From: JABMPO01 sp964539785
GTDB taxonomy: Bacteria; Fidelibacterota; Marinisomatia; Marinisomatales; TCS56
Length of the DNA: 64,000 nt
Assembly (NCBI GenBank): GCA_964539785.1
Contig: CAZIJQ010000003.1
Location: 1-64,000 of the forward strand
Direction of reading: 5' to 3'
Shown: positions 19,146 through 27,453 of the stretch, one piece after another
How the letters are laid out: every line of letters begins with the position of its first letter
Position numbering within the stretch: the first letter of the stretch is position 1
Position numbers and translations under genes: made by a program
The notes under the pieces: model-generated
Told to the model about the DNA's origin: nothing
Seen by the model: the letters and a program-made list of their open reading frames with translations, nothing else
The model's database searches: none

Positions 19146-19910
19146 ATGGCAATTAAACATTTCGCCAAGAAAAAATGGGGCCAGAATTTTCTGGCGGACA
19201 CCAATCTGTTGAAGCGGATTGTTCGTACCATCAATCCGCAACCCACCGATAATGTGCTGGAAATCGGTCCCGGTGAAGGCGCTCTCACCGAGCTGCTACT
19301 GCCGGCAGTGAAAGATCTGGCAGCCATCGAGATCGATCCCCGATTAGTAGAATATTTAAAATCACTGGAGCATCTCAAGGATTGCAACTTTATTCACGGT
19401 GATGTTCTCTGGCAGGAGTTGGCCAATCTTCCGATTCCAACACCGGTGCGGGTCATGGGGAACATTCCGTATAATATCACATCGCCGATTCTATTCTGGC
19501 TAATTGAACAGCGCCAGTACTGGACCGATGCTTTTCTTATGGTTCAGCGTGAAGTGGCCGAACGCCTTACTGGCAAAGTTGGAACCAAGGCTTATGGGCG
19601 CTTAACAGTGATGGTGGGCGCATTTTTGAAAGTGGAATATTGTTTTACGATTCCACCTACGGTCTTTCAGCCCCGGCCTAAGGTGGATTCGGCTATAATC
19701 GCTTTGCATAAATTGGATCAGCCCATCGTGTCGGACGCTAAATTCGAACGCTTTGAAAAACTGGTGGGTGCCGCCTTTTCCAAACGGCGCAAGATGTTGC
19801 GCAATTCCCTGGCTGGCTTTCAACTAGCAGCGGAAGGATTGCAAAACATTAAAATGACCAGGCGTCCGGAAACACTGACAATCGAAGAATTTGCCAGCCT
19901 GATACCCTGA
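19146..19910 (+). CDS. rsmA: 16S rRNA dimethyladenosine transferase RsmA (KsgA)
   Basis: Dimethylates two adjacent adenosines in the 3' helix of 16S rRNA during 30S maturation. The 254 residues include the N-terminal KKWGQNFLAD, SAM-binding motif EIGPGEG (from residue 39), acidic motif DPRLVEYL and catalytic NIPYNI (from N106), followed by the C-terminal helical domain with VFQPRPKVDSAI and FSKRRKMLRNSL. Everything needed is intact. It begins after a 229-bp AT-rich divergent spacer shared with the HEAT gene and is followed 121 bp later by the DUF1844 gene. Confidence 0.96.
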   Translation: MAIKHFAKKKWGQNFLADTNLLKRIVRTINPQPTDNVLEIGPGEGALTELLLPAVKDLAAIEIDPRLVEYLKSLEHLKDCNFIHGDVLWQELANLPIPTPVRVMGNIPYNITSPILFWLIEQRQYWTDAFLMVQREVAERLTGKVGTKAYGRLTVMVGAFLKVEYCFTIPPTVFQPRPKVDSAIIALHKLDQPIVSDAKFERFEKLVGAAFSKRRKMLRNSLAGFQLAAEGLQNIKMTRRPETLTIEEFASLIP

Positions 19911-20031
19911 ATAAATATCGTAAAATCGGCGGATTATTCAGTACGTTTAAAGGTTGCGGTGTAGTTAATTTTAGAACCTTAAATATCTGTGAAACAATAT
20001 TCCGTGAATCCGTTTAATCCATAAGCAAAGT

Positions 20032-20379
20032 ATGTCAAAGGAAGAGCCAACTAAAAACGAGCATTTGTTCCTGCAACTGATTTCATCCTATTCTACCGGA
20101 GCCTGGATTGGATTGGGGAAGATGAAAAATCCGGTTACCGGTGAAATTCAGCGCAATTTACAGCAAGCGCAATTTTCGATCGATATGTTGGAAATGCTAA
20201 GTGAGCGAGTCACTGATATAGCTGAATGGGAGTTGGAATATCTTAAAAAGGCTTTGCACGAATTAAGAATGAATTATGTTGTTGAATCTGAAAAAGATGA
20301 AACAATAGTGGAATCTGCTGCCCCAGGCCAAACCGAAAAATCTGTAGACAAATCCGAGGAAAATGATCGTGGTAAGTAA
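20032..20379 (+). CDS. DUF1844-family small protein
   Basis: A 115-residue acidic protein. The core FLQLISSYSTGAWIGLGKMKNP, then QQAQFSIDMLEMLSERV and ELEYLKKALHELRMNYV, matches the DUF1844 pattern of two or three helices; the C-terminal 30 residues are charged and probably disordered. The family has no established function. It overlaps the DUF2723 gene by 17 bp, an unusually long overlap that implies tight coupling. The same two families may act together in surface glycan or protein glycosylation, but that is inference from the neighbourhood. Confidence 0.72.
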   Translation: MSKEEPTKNEHLFLQLISSYSTGAWIGLGKMKNPVTGEIQRNLQQAQFSIDMLEMLSERVTDIAEWELEYLKKALHELRMNYVVESEKDETIVESAAPGQTEKSVDKSEENDRGK

Positions 20380-23173
20380 AGAGTATATCCGCTGGAATCG
20401 AATTATGGCCGGGGTTTCTCTGGTTGTATCATTTATTATCTATTATGCCACCATGGCACGCACTGTGTCATTTTGGGATTGTGGTGAATTCGTTGCCGTT
20501 TCCCACACGCTTGGCGTGCCCCATCCTCCCGGTAGCCCGCTTTATTTATTGTTGGGACGCATTTTTTCAATGGTACCCTTCAATCCCGATGTAGCCTACC
20601 GCATCAATGTGACTTCGGTACTTTTCAGCGCGATTGCCGTGATGCTGTTGTATTTGATTGTGGTTAAAGTTATCACCCATTGGCGCGGAGAAGTGAGAAA
20701 TACCAGCGATGCCATCACCGCTTTCGGTGCTGCAATGATCGGTGCCCTGACATTTGCGTTCAGTGACAGTCATTGGTTCAACGCTGTTGAAGCTGAAGTC
20801 TACGCCCTGAGTACTTTCTTCACCGCAATCGTTGTCTGGTTAGTTTTGCACTGGTCCGAACGGGCTGATAAGGCGGGGAATGAACGTTATATTTTGATTA
20901 TCGCCTACATGATTGGCCTGGCTACCGGCCTACACTTATTGAATTTGTTAGCCCTGCCGTTTATCGCGTTGATTATATATTTTCGCAAACAGGAATTCGA
21001 CTGGAAATCATTTATCGTCACGGTTGCCATAACCGGAATAACCTTCCTGATTATTCACAACGGCATTATCAAGGGTTTGCCAAGGATCGCCGGCAGTTTC
21101 GGCCTGATCAGTATTGCCGTTATTATTGGCGCTGTTGTTGTGGGAACCGTATGGGCGATCCAGAATCGCCACCGGATTTCTTCGCTGGCGTTGACTTCGG
21201 TAATCCTGATTCTGGTTGGTTATTCTACCTATAGCCTGATCTTTATCCGTTCCAACCAGAATCCCGGTATTGATGAGAACGACCCTGAGACGGTTGAAGG
21301 GGCAATTTCGTATCTCGAGCGGGAACAATATGGGGCATTCTTTTTCTTGCCGCGTCGCTATAAAACATTACCATCCAAGCAGGAAGTAGTTGGTATGCCT
21401 CAGGATGGCCGCAATTTTTCTTCTACCCAGGATCGCAATTACATGCTCTACGATCTGCCGGAACAATGGAAATATTTTTGGAATTATCAGGTTTACAAAA
21501 TGTATTGGCGCTATTTCCTGTGGCAATATGCCGGCCGGGGACCTTCCACCGATCCCGGTGTAACGGCCTTCGGAGCTAATTCCAGCGAGGATGGCGTCGA
21601 CTGGTTCCAGTTCGGATTACCCCTGGCATTGATTCTGGGATTAGCTGGCATGTTTCATCATTTTGCCCGTGATCGGAAGGAGGCATTTTCTTTTTTGACC
21701 CTGTTCTTCATGGCGGGTTTAGCGATCATATTATATATCAATCAGGATAATCCTCAGCCGCGGGAACGGGATTATTCTTACGTTGGCAGCTTCTTTGTTT
21801 TCGCTGTCTGGATTGGTGTGGGCGCGGCTGCCATCAGTGAGCGAATTCAGGAATATTTCAAAGAAAAAGAATTGGGGCCCAGACTTTCGATTGCGGCAAT
21901 GGTCGTCCTGCTATTGTTGATTCCGGGTGTTATGTTGACGGCTAGTTATGAATCCCACAGCCGGGCCGGAAATACCGTGGCCTGGGATTATAGTTATAAT
22001 CTTCTGCAATCCTGTGAACCAAACGGGATAATTTTCACCAATGGTGATAACGACACGTTTCCCCTATGGTATTTACAGGAAGTTGAGAATCTTCGCAAGG
22101 ATGTGAGCATTGTGAATCTCAGTTTGCTGAATACACCCTGGTATATCAAGCAAATGCGGGACCGGCGACCACCCAATTTACGCTTTGTAAATATGACTGA
22201 TAACGCCATAGATAATCTGGCGGTGCGGGGCTGGAAGAGTCAGAAAATTAAAATCCCGGTCAATAACGATCCGATTAATAAGGATGGATTTATCGAATGG
22301 ACAGTAAAGCCCACCTACATGAATGCGGCCATTAAAGTCCAGGATTTGATGATAATTCGGATTATTAATGATAATGCCTGGCGGTCTCCAATTTATTTTG
22401 CTGTCACTGTTTCGCCATCCAACCGGATCGGATTGGATAAATATCTTGAAATGGAAGGACTGACGTTCAGACTGATATCCCATAAAGCTGATAATGTGAA
22501 TATTAAAAGCATGGAAAAAAATCTCATGACTGATATTGATGATTTCAGTCGTGATTACCAGGCTGGCTATCAATACCGCAATCTGGACAATCCGGATGTT
22601 TATTATAATCCGAATATCGTCAAATTGCTTCAGAATTATCGCAGCGCTTTTATGCAATTAGCGGTCGCTAAATATTTTGAATATATCGATATGTCCGGAG
22701 CTAATGCCGACTCATTGCAAAAAGAAGTTCTGCGCGGTGAAGTTTTGAAAGTTCTGAATCGCATGGATGAGAAAATCCCAATCAGCACTATTCCCATGAC
22801 ATCCAAGGAATTGTATTTCCAGTACAGTCGTCTATTTGGCGCAATCGGTGAAAATGAACGGATGCGCGCTATTATCGACGACTTATTCTTACGACCGGGT
22901 CTCACGATTAAGGATAAGGCGGACTACGCGGCAACCTATCTTGAATTGGGTGAATTCGAGCGGGGAAAAGAAGTCTTTGAAGAACTTTACCAACTGGATT
23001 CGAAAAACCCTAAAGTAGTTGGGATGTTACTGCAGGTTTACCGACAGATGGAGCTGTATTCCGAGGCGGAAGGCGTGCTGTTGACCTGGCTCGATGGTGC
23101 TCCGCAGGACAACCAGGCGCGTAAGATGCTGGAGGAAATCCAAAAGCAGAAAGCCGCGGCAGTCATTGAATAG
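20363..23173 (+). CDS. DUF2723 multispanning membrane protein (PMT-like glycosyltransferase)
   Basis: A 936-residue inner-membrane protein. The N-terminal DUF2723 domain carries the early acidic motif TVSFWDCGEFVA and LGVPHPPGSPLYLLLGR, reminiscent of the GT-C fold of protein O-mannosyltransferases, with about a dozen membrane helices to residue 550. A soluble part follows, with NGDNDTFPLWYLQEV, and the last 150 residues look like TPR-type helices (YAATYLELGEFERGKEVFEELY). Likely a polyprenyl-phosphate-sugar-dependent glycosyltransferase. It is followed 40 bp later by a GT2 enzyme and nucleotide-sugar genes, supporting a glycosylation role. Catalysis has to be tested. Confidence 0.78.
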   Translation: MIVVSKEYIRWNRIMAGVSLVVSFIIYYATMARTVSFWDCGEFVAVSHTLGVPHPPGSPLYLLLGRIFSMVPFNPDVAYRINVTSVLFSAIAVMLLYLIVVKVITHWRGEVRNTSDAITAFGAAMIGALTFAFSDSHWFNAVEAEVYALSTFFTAIVVWLVLHWSERADKAGNERYILIIAYMIGLATGLHLLNLLALPFIALIIYFRKQEFDWKSFIVTVAITGITFLIIHNGIIKGLPRIAGSFGLISIAVIIGAVVVGTVWAIQNRHRISSLALTSVILILVGYSTYSLIFIRSNQNPGIDENDPETVEGAISYLEREQYGAFFFLPRRYKTLPSKQEVVGMPQDGRNFSSTQDRNYMLYDLPEQWKYFWNYQVYKMYWRYFLWQYAGRGPSTDPGVTAFGANSSEDGVDWFQFGLPLALILGLAGMFHHFARDRKEAFSFLTLFFMAGLAIILYINQDNPQPRERDYSYVGSFFVFAVWIGVGAAAISERIQEYFKEKELGPRLSIAAMVVLLLLIPGVMLTASYESHSRAGNTVAWDYSYNLLQSCEPNGIIFTNGDNDTFPLWYLQEVENLRKDVSIVNLSLLNTPWYIKQMRDRRPPNLRFVNMTDNAIDNLAVRGWKSQKIKIPVNNDPINKDGFIEWTVKPTYMNAAIKVQDLMIIRIINDNAWRSPIYFAVTVSPSNRIGLDKYLEMEGLTFRLISHKADNVNIKSMEKNLMTDIDDFSRDYQAGYQYRNLDNPDVYYNPNIVKLLQNYRSAFMQLAVAKYFEYIDMSGANADSLQKEVLRGEVLKVLNRMDEKIPISTIPMTSKELYFQYSRLFGAIGENERMRAIIDDLFLRPGLTIKDKADYAATYLELGEFERGKEVFEELYQLDSKNPKVVGMLLQVYRQMELYSEAEGVLLTWLDGAPQDNQARKMLEEIQKQKAAAVIE

Positions 23174-23213
23174 AAGTTAGGGGAATAATTCTGAAAAAAC
23201 GTATTTCATACCA

Positions 23214-24251
23214 ATGATTAAACAGCCGCTCATTTCGATTATTGTCCTGAATTATAATGGCAAACATTTCCTGAAGGAATGTTTTGATTCGCTGTTGGCA
23301 TCCACTTACCAGCAGGTGGAATTGCTGATGGTGGACAACGCTTCCACCGATGACAGTGTGGAGTATATTCAACAGAATTATCCCCAAGTTAAGGTTGTGA
23401 ACAGCGGTGGCAATATCGGTTACAGCGCAGGCAATAATGCGGGAATTGCCGAGGCTACCGGAAAATACGTGTTGCTGTTGAACAATGATATCGAAGTAAC
23501 ACCAGGGTGGTTGGAACCGATTATAGAAGAATTTGAATCGGACCCCAGCATTGCCGCAGTGCAACCAAAAATACGGCACATGCTTGAGCGTGATTCCTTC
23601 GAATATGCCGGTGCGGCTGGTGGAATGATCGATATTTTTGGCTTCCCCTTCATGCGCGGCCGGGTGTTCTACACAATCGAAAAAGACCTTGGTCAATACG
23701 ATACAAATATCGACTTGTTCTGGACGTCCGGAGCCGCCATGGCAATTCGCAAAGACGTGCTGGATAAATCCGGTTTACTGGATAATGATTTCGTCCATCA
23801 CATGGAGGAAATTGATTTATGCTGGCGGATACTTTTACAGGGCTACCGTTTACGTATCCGTACCGATTCGGTCATTTATCACTACGCCGGCGGTACCATC
23901 AAAGCCTGGAGTTTCAAGAAGGAATACTGGAATCACCGCAATAGCATTTTCATGATGATGAAAAATTATTCATCCCAACGGTTGGTCGTAATGCTTACTG
24001 TCAGATTGCTGTTGGATATTCTCGTGGTAGTAAAATCAGCATTGGTATTTGATACGCTGAAAATCAGCGCCATCGTGCAGGCGCACGGCTGGTTGTTTGA
24101 CAATCTGCCAATGATTTTACGTAAGCGCCGGGCAGTACAGCGCAATCGGGTTGTTTCCGATCAGGCACTGGATAAATTCATGTATCATCGCAGCGTGGCC
24201 ATCGATTATTTTCTTGGAAAAAAATTAACATTTGATCGGTTATGGAAATAA
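23214..24251 (+). CDS. Family 2 glycosyltransferase (rhamnosyltransferase-like)
   Basis: Cytosolic or membrane-associated GT-A enzyme of 345 residues. The nucleotide-binding start ISIIVLNYNGKHFLKECFDS, the metal-binding DxD-type NND (N90-D92) and the acceptor-side WTSGAAMAIRKDVL and HMEEIDLCWR (ED motif) are all typical of GT2 rhamnosyl/galactofuranosyl transferases. A hydrophobic segment (VVMLTVRLLLDILVVV) near residue 265 could anchor it in the membrane. It overlaps the next gene by 10 bp. The dTDP-sugar genes behind it suggest a deoxyhexose donor. Confidence 0.88.
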   Translation: MIKQPLISIIVLNYNGKHFLKECFDSLLASTYQQVELLMVDNASTDDSVEYIQQNYPQVKVVNSGGNIGYSAGNNAGIAEATGKYVLLLNNDIEVTPGWLEPIIEEFESDPSIAAVQPKIRHMLERDSFEYAGAAGGMIDIFGFPFMRGRVFYTIEKDLGQYDTNIDLFWTSGAAMAIRKDVLDKSGLLDNDFVHHMEEIDLCWRILLQGYRLRIRTDSVIYHYAGGTIKAWSFKKEYWNHRNSIFMMMKNYSSQRLVVMLTVRLLLDILVVVKSALVFDTLKISAIVQAHGWLFDNLPMILRKRRAVQRNRVVSDQALDKFMYHRSVAIDYFLGKKLTFDRLWK

Positions 24252-24967
24252 CAGGCCAGCAATTATTATTGACGGGAGGCAGTGGATTGCTGGGCAGTGA
24301 AATTCGCCGGTTAGTCCCGAATATTCTGGCCCCACCGCGCCAGGATTTTGATGTTACTGATTATAATCAAATGACGAAATTCCTGCAGGATCTCAAAATT
24401 ACTACAATTATTCACGCTGCGGCTTTCACCTCCCCACCCAAAGTCGATGCCGATCCCCCTTTGGCGATTCGCGCCAATATCATTGGGACTGCCAATCTGG
24501 TAAATCTTTGTATTGAGCAGGCCATTCGGCTGGTTTATATTTCCACTGACTATGTTTTTAAAGGTGATCGAGGCCAGTATTCCGAGGACGATGAATTATT
24601 ACCGCAAAATCGCTATGCTTGGTCAAAGCTGGGAGGCGAAAGTGCAGTGCACATGTATTCCCGGGCGCTGATTATCAGAACCAGCTTCTGCGAGCCAATT
24701 TTTCCATATGATAAAGCCTTTGTTGATCAATTTACCTCCCGTGATTCGGTTACCGTTATTGCCCCATTAATAGTAAAACTGGCTCAGCAAGCTGATCTAT
24801 TTGGTGTGGTGCATGTGGGCACCAAACGCAAAACCGTAAAGGAGCTGGCCCAGAAATTGGGTAAGACCGGTGTTGGTGATCTCAAGCGATCTGATGTAAC
24901 ATTTGATGTACCGGCTGACACGTCACTTGATTTAAAAAAATTGAAAAACATTTTAGCCCAGGAGTAG
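24242..24967 (+). CDS. RmlD-like NAD(P)-dependent sugar reductase (SDR)
   Basis: Extended short-chain dehydrogenase of 241 residues. The cofactor motif is TGGSGLLGSE, followed by HAAAFTSPPKVDADP (the RmlD-like aAyT.VD.aE region), STDYVFKG and catalytic YAWSK. It is about 50 residues shorter than typical dTDP-4-dehydrorhamnose reductase, with a shortened substrate domain, so the exact sugar is uncertain. It overlaps the GT2 gene (10 bp) and is 2 bp from the next SDR. Probably makes or finishes a dTDP-deoxysugar for the neighbouring transferase. Confidence 0.75.
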   Translation: MEITGQQLLLTGGSGLLGSEIRRLVPNILAPPRQDFDVTDYNQMTKFLQDLKITTIIHAAAFTSPPKVDADPPLAIRANIIGTANLVNLCIEQAIRLVYISTDYVFKGDRGQYSEDDELLPQNRYAWSKLGGESAVHMYSRALIIRTSFCEPIFPYDKAFVDQFTSRDSVTVIAPLIVKLAQQADLFGVVHVGTKRKTVKELAQKLGKTGVGDLKRSDVTFDVPADTSLDLKKLKNILAQE

Positions 24968-24969
24968 CT

Positions 24970-25944
24970 ATGAAAATATTAGTAGTAGGCGGGGCCGGTT
25001 ATATCGGATCCCGATTGATTCCGGATCTGTTGGTGCATAATTATGAAATTACCGTTCTTGATTTGCTGTGGTTCGGAAACCAGTTGCCGGCAAATGTCAA
25101 GGTGGTTAAAAAAGATGTTTTTGATATCGATGAAACGTTTCTTCGTGGATTTGATCAGGTGATTTTCCTGGCCGGACTATCGAATGATCCCATGGCGGAA
25201 TTTTCACCGGCCATGAATTTTATTTCAAATGCTGCCGCTCCGGCTTATCTGGCCTATATCGCCAAACGCGCCGCAGTAAAACGTTATATTTTCGCCGATT
25301 CCTGTTCGGTCTATGGTTATACCATCAACCAGCTTTACGATGAAGAATCGCCAGTAACCTGTGCTTATCCGTACGGGATATCAAAACTCCAGGGTGAATT
25401 CGGAGCAATGCAATTAGCCGATGATGATTTTTCGGTAATCTGTCTGCGGCAGGGCACCGTGTCGGGCGTCAGCCCCAGAATGCGCTTCGATTTGATTGTG
25501 AACACCATGTACATGACAGCCCTTGGTAAACAGCGCATTACCGTAAACAATCCCTCAATCTGGCGACCTATTCTGGCCATCGAAGATGCTGTCGGAGCCT
25601 ATATTCGCGCCATCCAGGCCGACCAGTCGATTTCTGGTATCTTCAATGTGGCTTCCGGCAATTATACGGTTGGCGATGTGGCCGACATAGTCTGGAAAAA
25701 ATTAACGGCAAAATTTGATCTGGATATTGATCTGGAAATAAATAATGTTCAGGATTTCCGGAATTATAAAGTAAGCGCTCAGAAAGCGCAGGCCATTTTA
25801 GGTGCCCGGTTCCATGGTTCGGTAGAGGCGATTGTGGATGAACTGGCAGAAAAATTTCCACCTGATTTCAATTTTGATCAAGATAATTATTATAATATTC
25901 GGGTGTTTAAAAAAATATTTAATAAGGACGCTGATCATTCATGA
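24970..25944 (+). CDS. NAD-dependent sugar epimerase/dehydratase
   Basis: Extended SDR of 324 residues with GGAGYIGSRL at the N-terminus, the D-L-LWFG ribose region, FLAGLSNDPMAEF, ADSCSVYGY and the catalytic YPYGISK. The substrate domain (DLIVNTMYMTALGKQRITV, RPILAIEDAVGAYIRAIQ) resembles UDP/dTDP-hexose-modifying enzymes. It is not RmlB-like enough to call a 4,6-dehydratase. It overlaps rfbC by 4 bp. rmlA and rmlB are not in the window. Confidence 0.78.
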   Translation: MKILVVGGAGYIGSRLIPDLLVHNYEITVLDLLWFGNQLPANVKVVKKDVFDIDETFLRGFDQVIFLAGLSNDPMAEFSPAMNFISNAAAPAYLAYIAKRAAVKRYIFADSCSVYGYTINQLYDEESPVTCAYPYGISKLQGEFGAMQLADDDFSVICLRQGTVSGVSPRMRFDLIVNTMYMTALGKQRITVNNPSIWRPILAIEDAVGAYIRAIQADQSISGIFNVASGNYTVGDVADIVWKKLTAKFDLDIDLEINNVQDFRNYKVSAQKAQAILGARFHGSVEAIVDELAEKFPPDFNFDQDNYYNIRVFKKIFNKDADHS

Positions 25945-26501
25945 AAATTGAAAAAACCAGTCTGATAGATGTGTTAATCATTCAAACAAAGGTTTTTGAA
26001 GACGAACGGGGTTTTTTTATGGAAGTCCATCGCCGCGATCTTTTTCGCGATATGGGTCTGGATCTCGATTTTGTACAGGATAATCATTCCCGCTCACAGT
26101 ACGGCACAATACGGGGATTACATTTTCAGTGGGAACCTGCCATGGGAAAATTGATGCGGGTAACCCGAGGTAAAGCTTTTCTGGTAGCAGTAGATATCCG
26201 TAAGAATTCACCAAATCTGGGTCAGTGGATCGGAATCGAAGTATCCGAGGACGACAAACGCCAGGTCTGGGCGCCGGCTGGGTTTGCCCGGGGCTTCTGT
26301 GCTCTAAGTGATATTGTAGACATCCAGTATAAATGCACCGGCACTTATAATAGTGATTGTGAATCGGGTATATTGTGGAATGATCCTGAAGTTGGGATTA
26401 AATGGCCGGTGGAGAAGCCGGTGTTATCAGCAAAAGATGAAGTCGCGCAACCCTTGCGTAAATGGTTGGAAAATCCGGTCAGTAATAATTTCAGATATTA
26501 A
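25941..26501 (+). CDS. rfbC: dTDP-4-dehydrorhamnose 3,5-epimerase (RmlC) family
   Basis: Cupin epimerase of 186 residues. Typical markers: FEDERGFFMEV, QDNHSRSQYGTIRGLHFQ with catalytic H61, KLMRVTRGKAFLVAVDIRK, VWAPAGFARGFCALSD, then YNSDCESGILWNDPEVGI. It acts on the keto-sugar intermediate in dTDP-L-rhamnose-type pathways. It overlaps the upstream SDR by 4 bp (ATGA) and ends 8 bp from the convergent DUF4835 gene. Some RmlC relatives perform only 3- or 5-epimerisation, so rhamnose itself is not certain. Confidence 0.88.
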   Translation: MKIEKTSLIDVLIIQTKVFEDERGFFMEVHRRDLFRDMGLDLDFVQDNHSRSQYGTIRGLHFQWEPAMGKLMRVTRGKAFLVAVDIRKNSPNLGQWIGIEVSEDDKRQVWAPAGFARGFCALSDIVDIQYKCTGTYNSDCESGILWNDPEVGIKWPVEKPVLSAKDEVAQPLRKWLENPVSNNFRY

Positions 26502-26508
26502 TAATCGA

Positions 26509-27354
26509 TTAGAAACTTTCGATTATTTCCTGATATAGCTGTTCATTGTCAGGATCCAATTCCACCAGGTCCCATAATAATTTTTTCTGTCCCAGCATCC
26601 CTAACATACGCCCAATTTCCTTGGCATTCGCTTTCATAAATATACCGGTCTGGTGTTCGCGTCCGTAGGCCTCGTAGACAATTTCCAGGCTGGCGATCAG
26701 ATCATTTAACTGTACCAGAGCCTCGTCCAGATTGCCTTTTTGGAACAGTTCCTGACCATAATAAAAAGCAAAACGGGCTTTACGAAGTCCGAAGTTTACC
26801 CCTAATTCATTGATCAAACGCAGGCGCTCCGCCCAACCTTTGGAATATTCAGAAATATTGCCTCTCATGGCAATATCCCGGCCAATTTCATAGAAAAAGG
26901 TACCGCCATTAGGTTCATAGGTATCGGCTTCACCGGCCAGGATCAAATAGCCGGCATAAGCTAAAAATCCGGCCAATGGCTCAAAAAACCCGGGATTGTA
27001 GTTTATTCCCCCGGCGGAATTATAGGTGAATTGAAATGATTTATCAAAATAACGCTGATCACCAGCATTGGAAAATAGTATTTGTGAGAGGAAAATCGTT
27101 TCGGCACCTTTGCTGGCTGTACCTTGGATTATCAGTTGGATGTGAATCGGAATTGATAGATCGGAATAATCACCTTCCCAGGGCATATTGATAAAAAATC
27201 GACCAATTTCATCTTCCAGAGTTTGAATTTGTTGTCGATCATTGGCTTTAAGGAGACGGGTGTCTACGGTAATGGTTGTTTCCCCAAATTGCGCTGATAA
27301 CATTGAATATAACAGCAGAAATAATGTAATCCGGTAAATAATTTTGATTCCCAT
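26509..27354 (-). CDS. Exported DUF4835-family protein
   Basis: A 281-residue protein with an N-terminal signal (IIYRITLFLLLYSMLSAQFG). The body matches DUF4835 features known from Bacteroidota: ITVDTRLLKANDRQQIQTLEDEI, FFINMPWEGD, the central FLAYAGYLILAGEADTYEPNGGTFFYEIGRDI, and GWAERLRLINELG. Function is unknown; the family is found in gliding and non-gliding FCB bacteria and is probably periplasmic. It is divergent from the CCA-type gene and convergent with rfbC, thus its own transcription unit. A good taxonomic marker for this window. Confidence 0.78.
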   Translation of the reverse strand: MGIKIIYRITLFLLLYSMLSAQFGETTITVDTRLLKANDRQQIQTLEDEIGRFFINMPWEGDYSDLSIPIHIQLIIQGTASKGAETIFLSQILFSNAGDQRYFDKSFQFTYNSAGGINYNPGFFEPLAGFLAYAGYLILAGEADTYEPNGGTFFYEIGRDIAMRGNISEYSKGWAERLRLINELGVNFGLRKARFAFYYGQELFQKGNLDEALVQLNDLIASLEIVYEAYGREHQTGIFMKANAKEIGRMLGMLGQKKLLWDLVELDPDNEQLYQEIIESF

Positions 27355-27453
27355 TATGCTGAAAGATAGTTACTTTACCGCAGTTTCGGCAAGGAGAATG
27401 ATTGGTGGATAGTATCATCCAACCGTGCATGATTGACCTAGTAATATGTAATT

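Noticed and set aside
27400..27430. Near-palindrome TTGGTGGAT-AGTATC-ATCCAACC between DUF4835 and the CCA-type gene
   Set aside because: One arm has a bulge; the paired core is only five bases, too weak to support an operator call.
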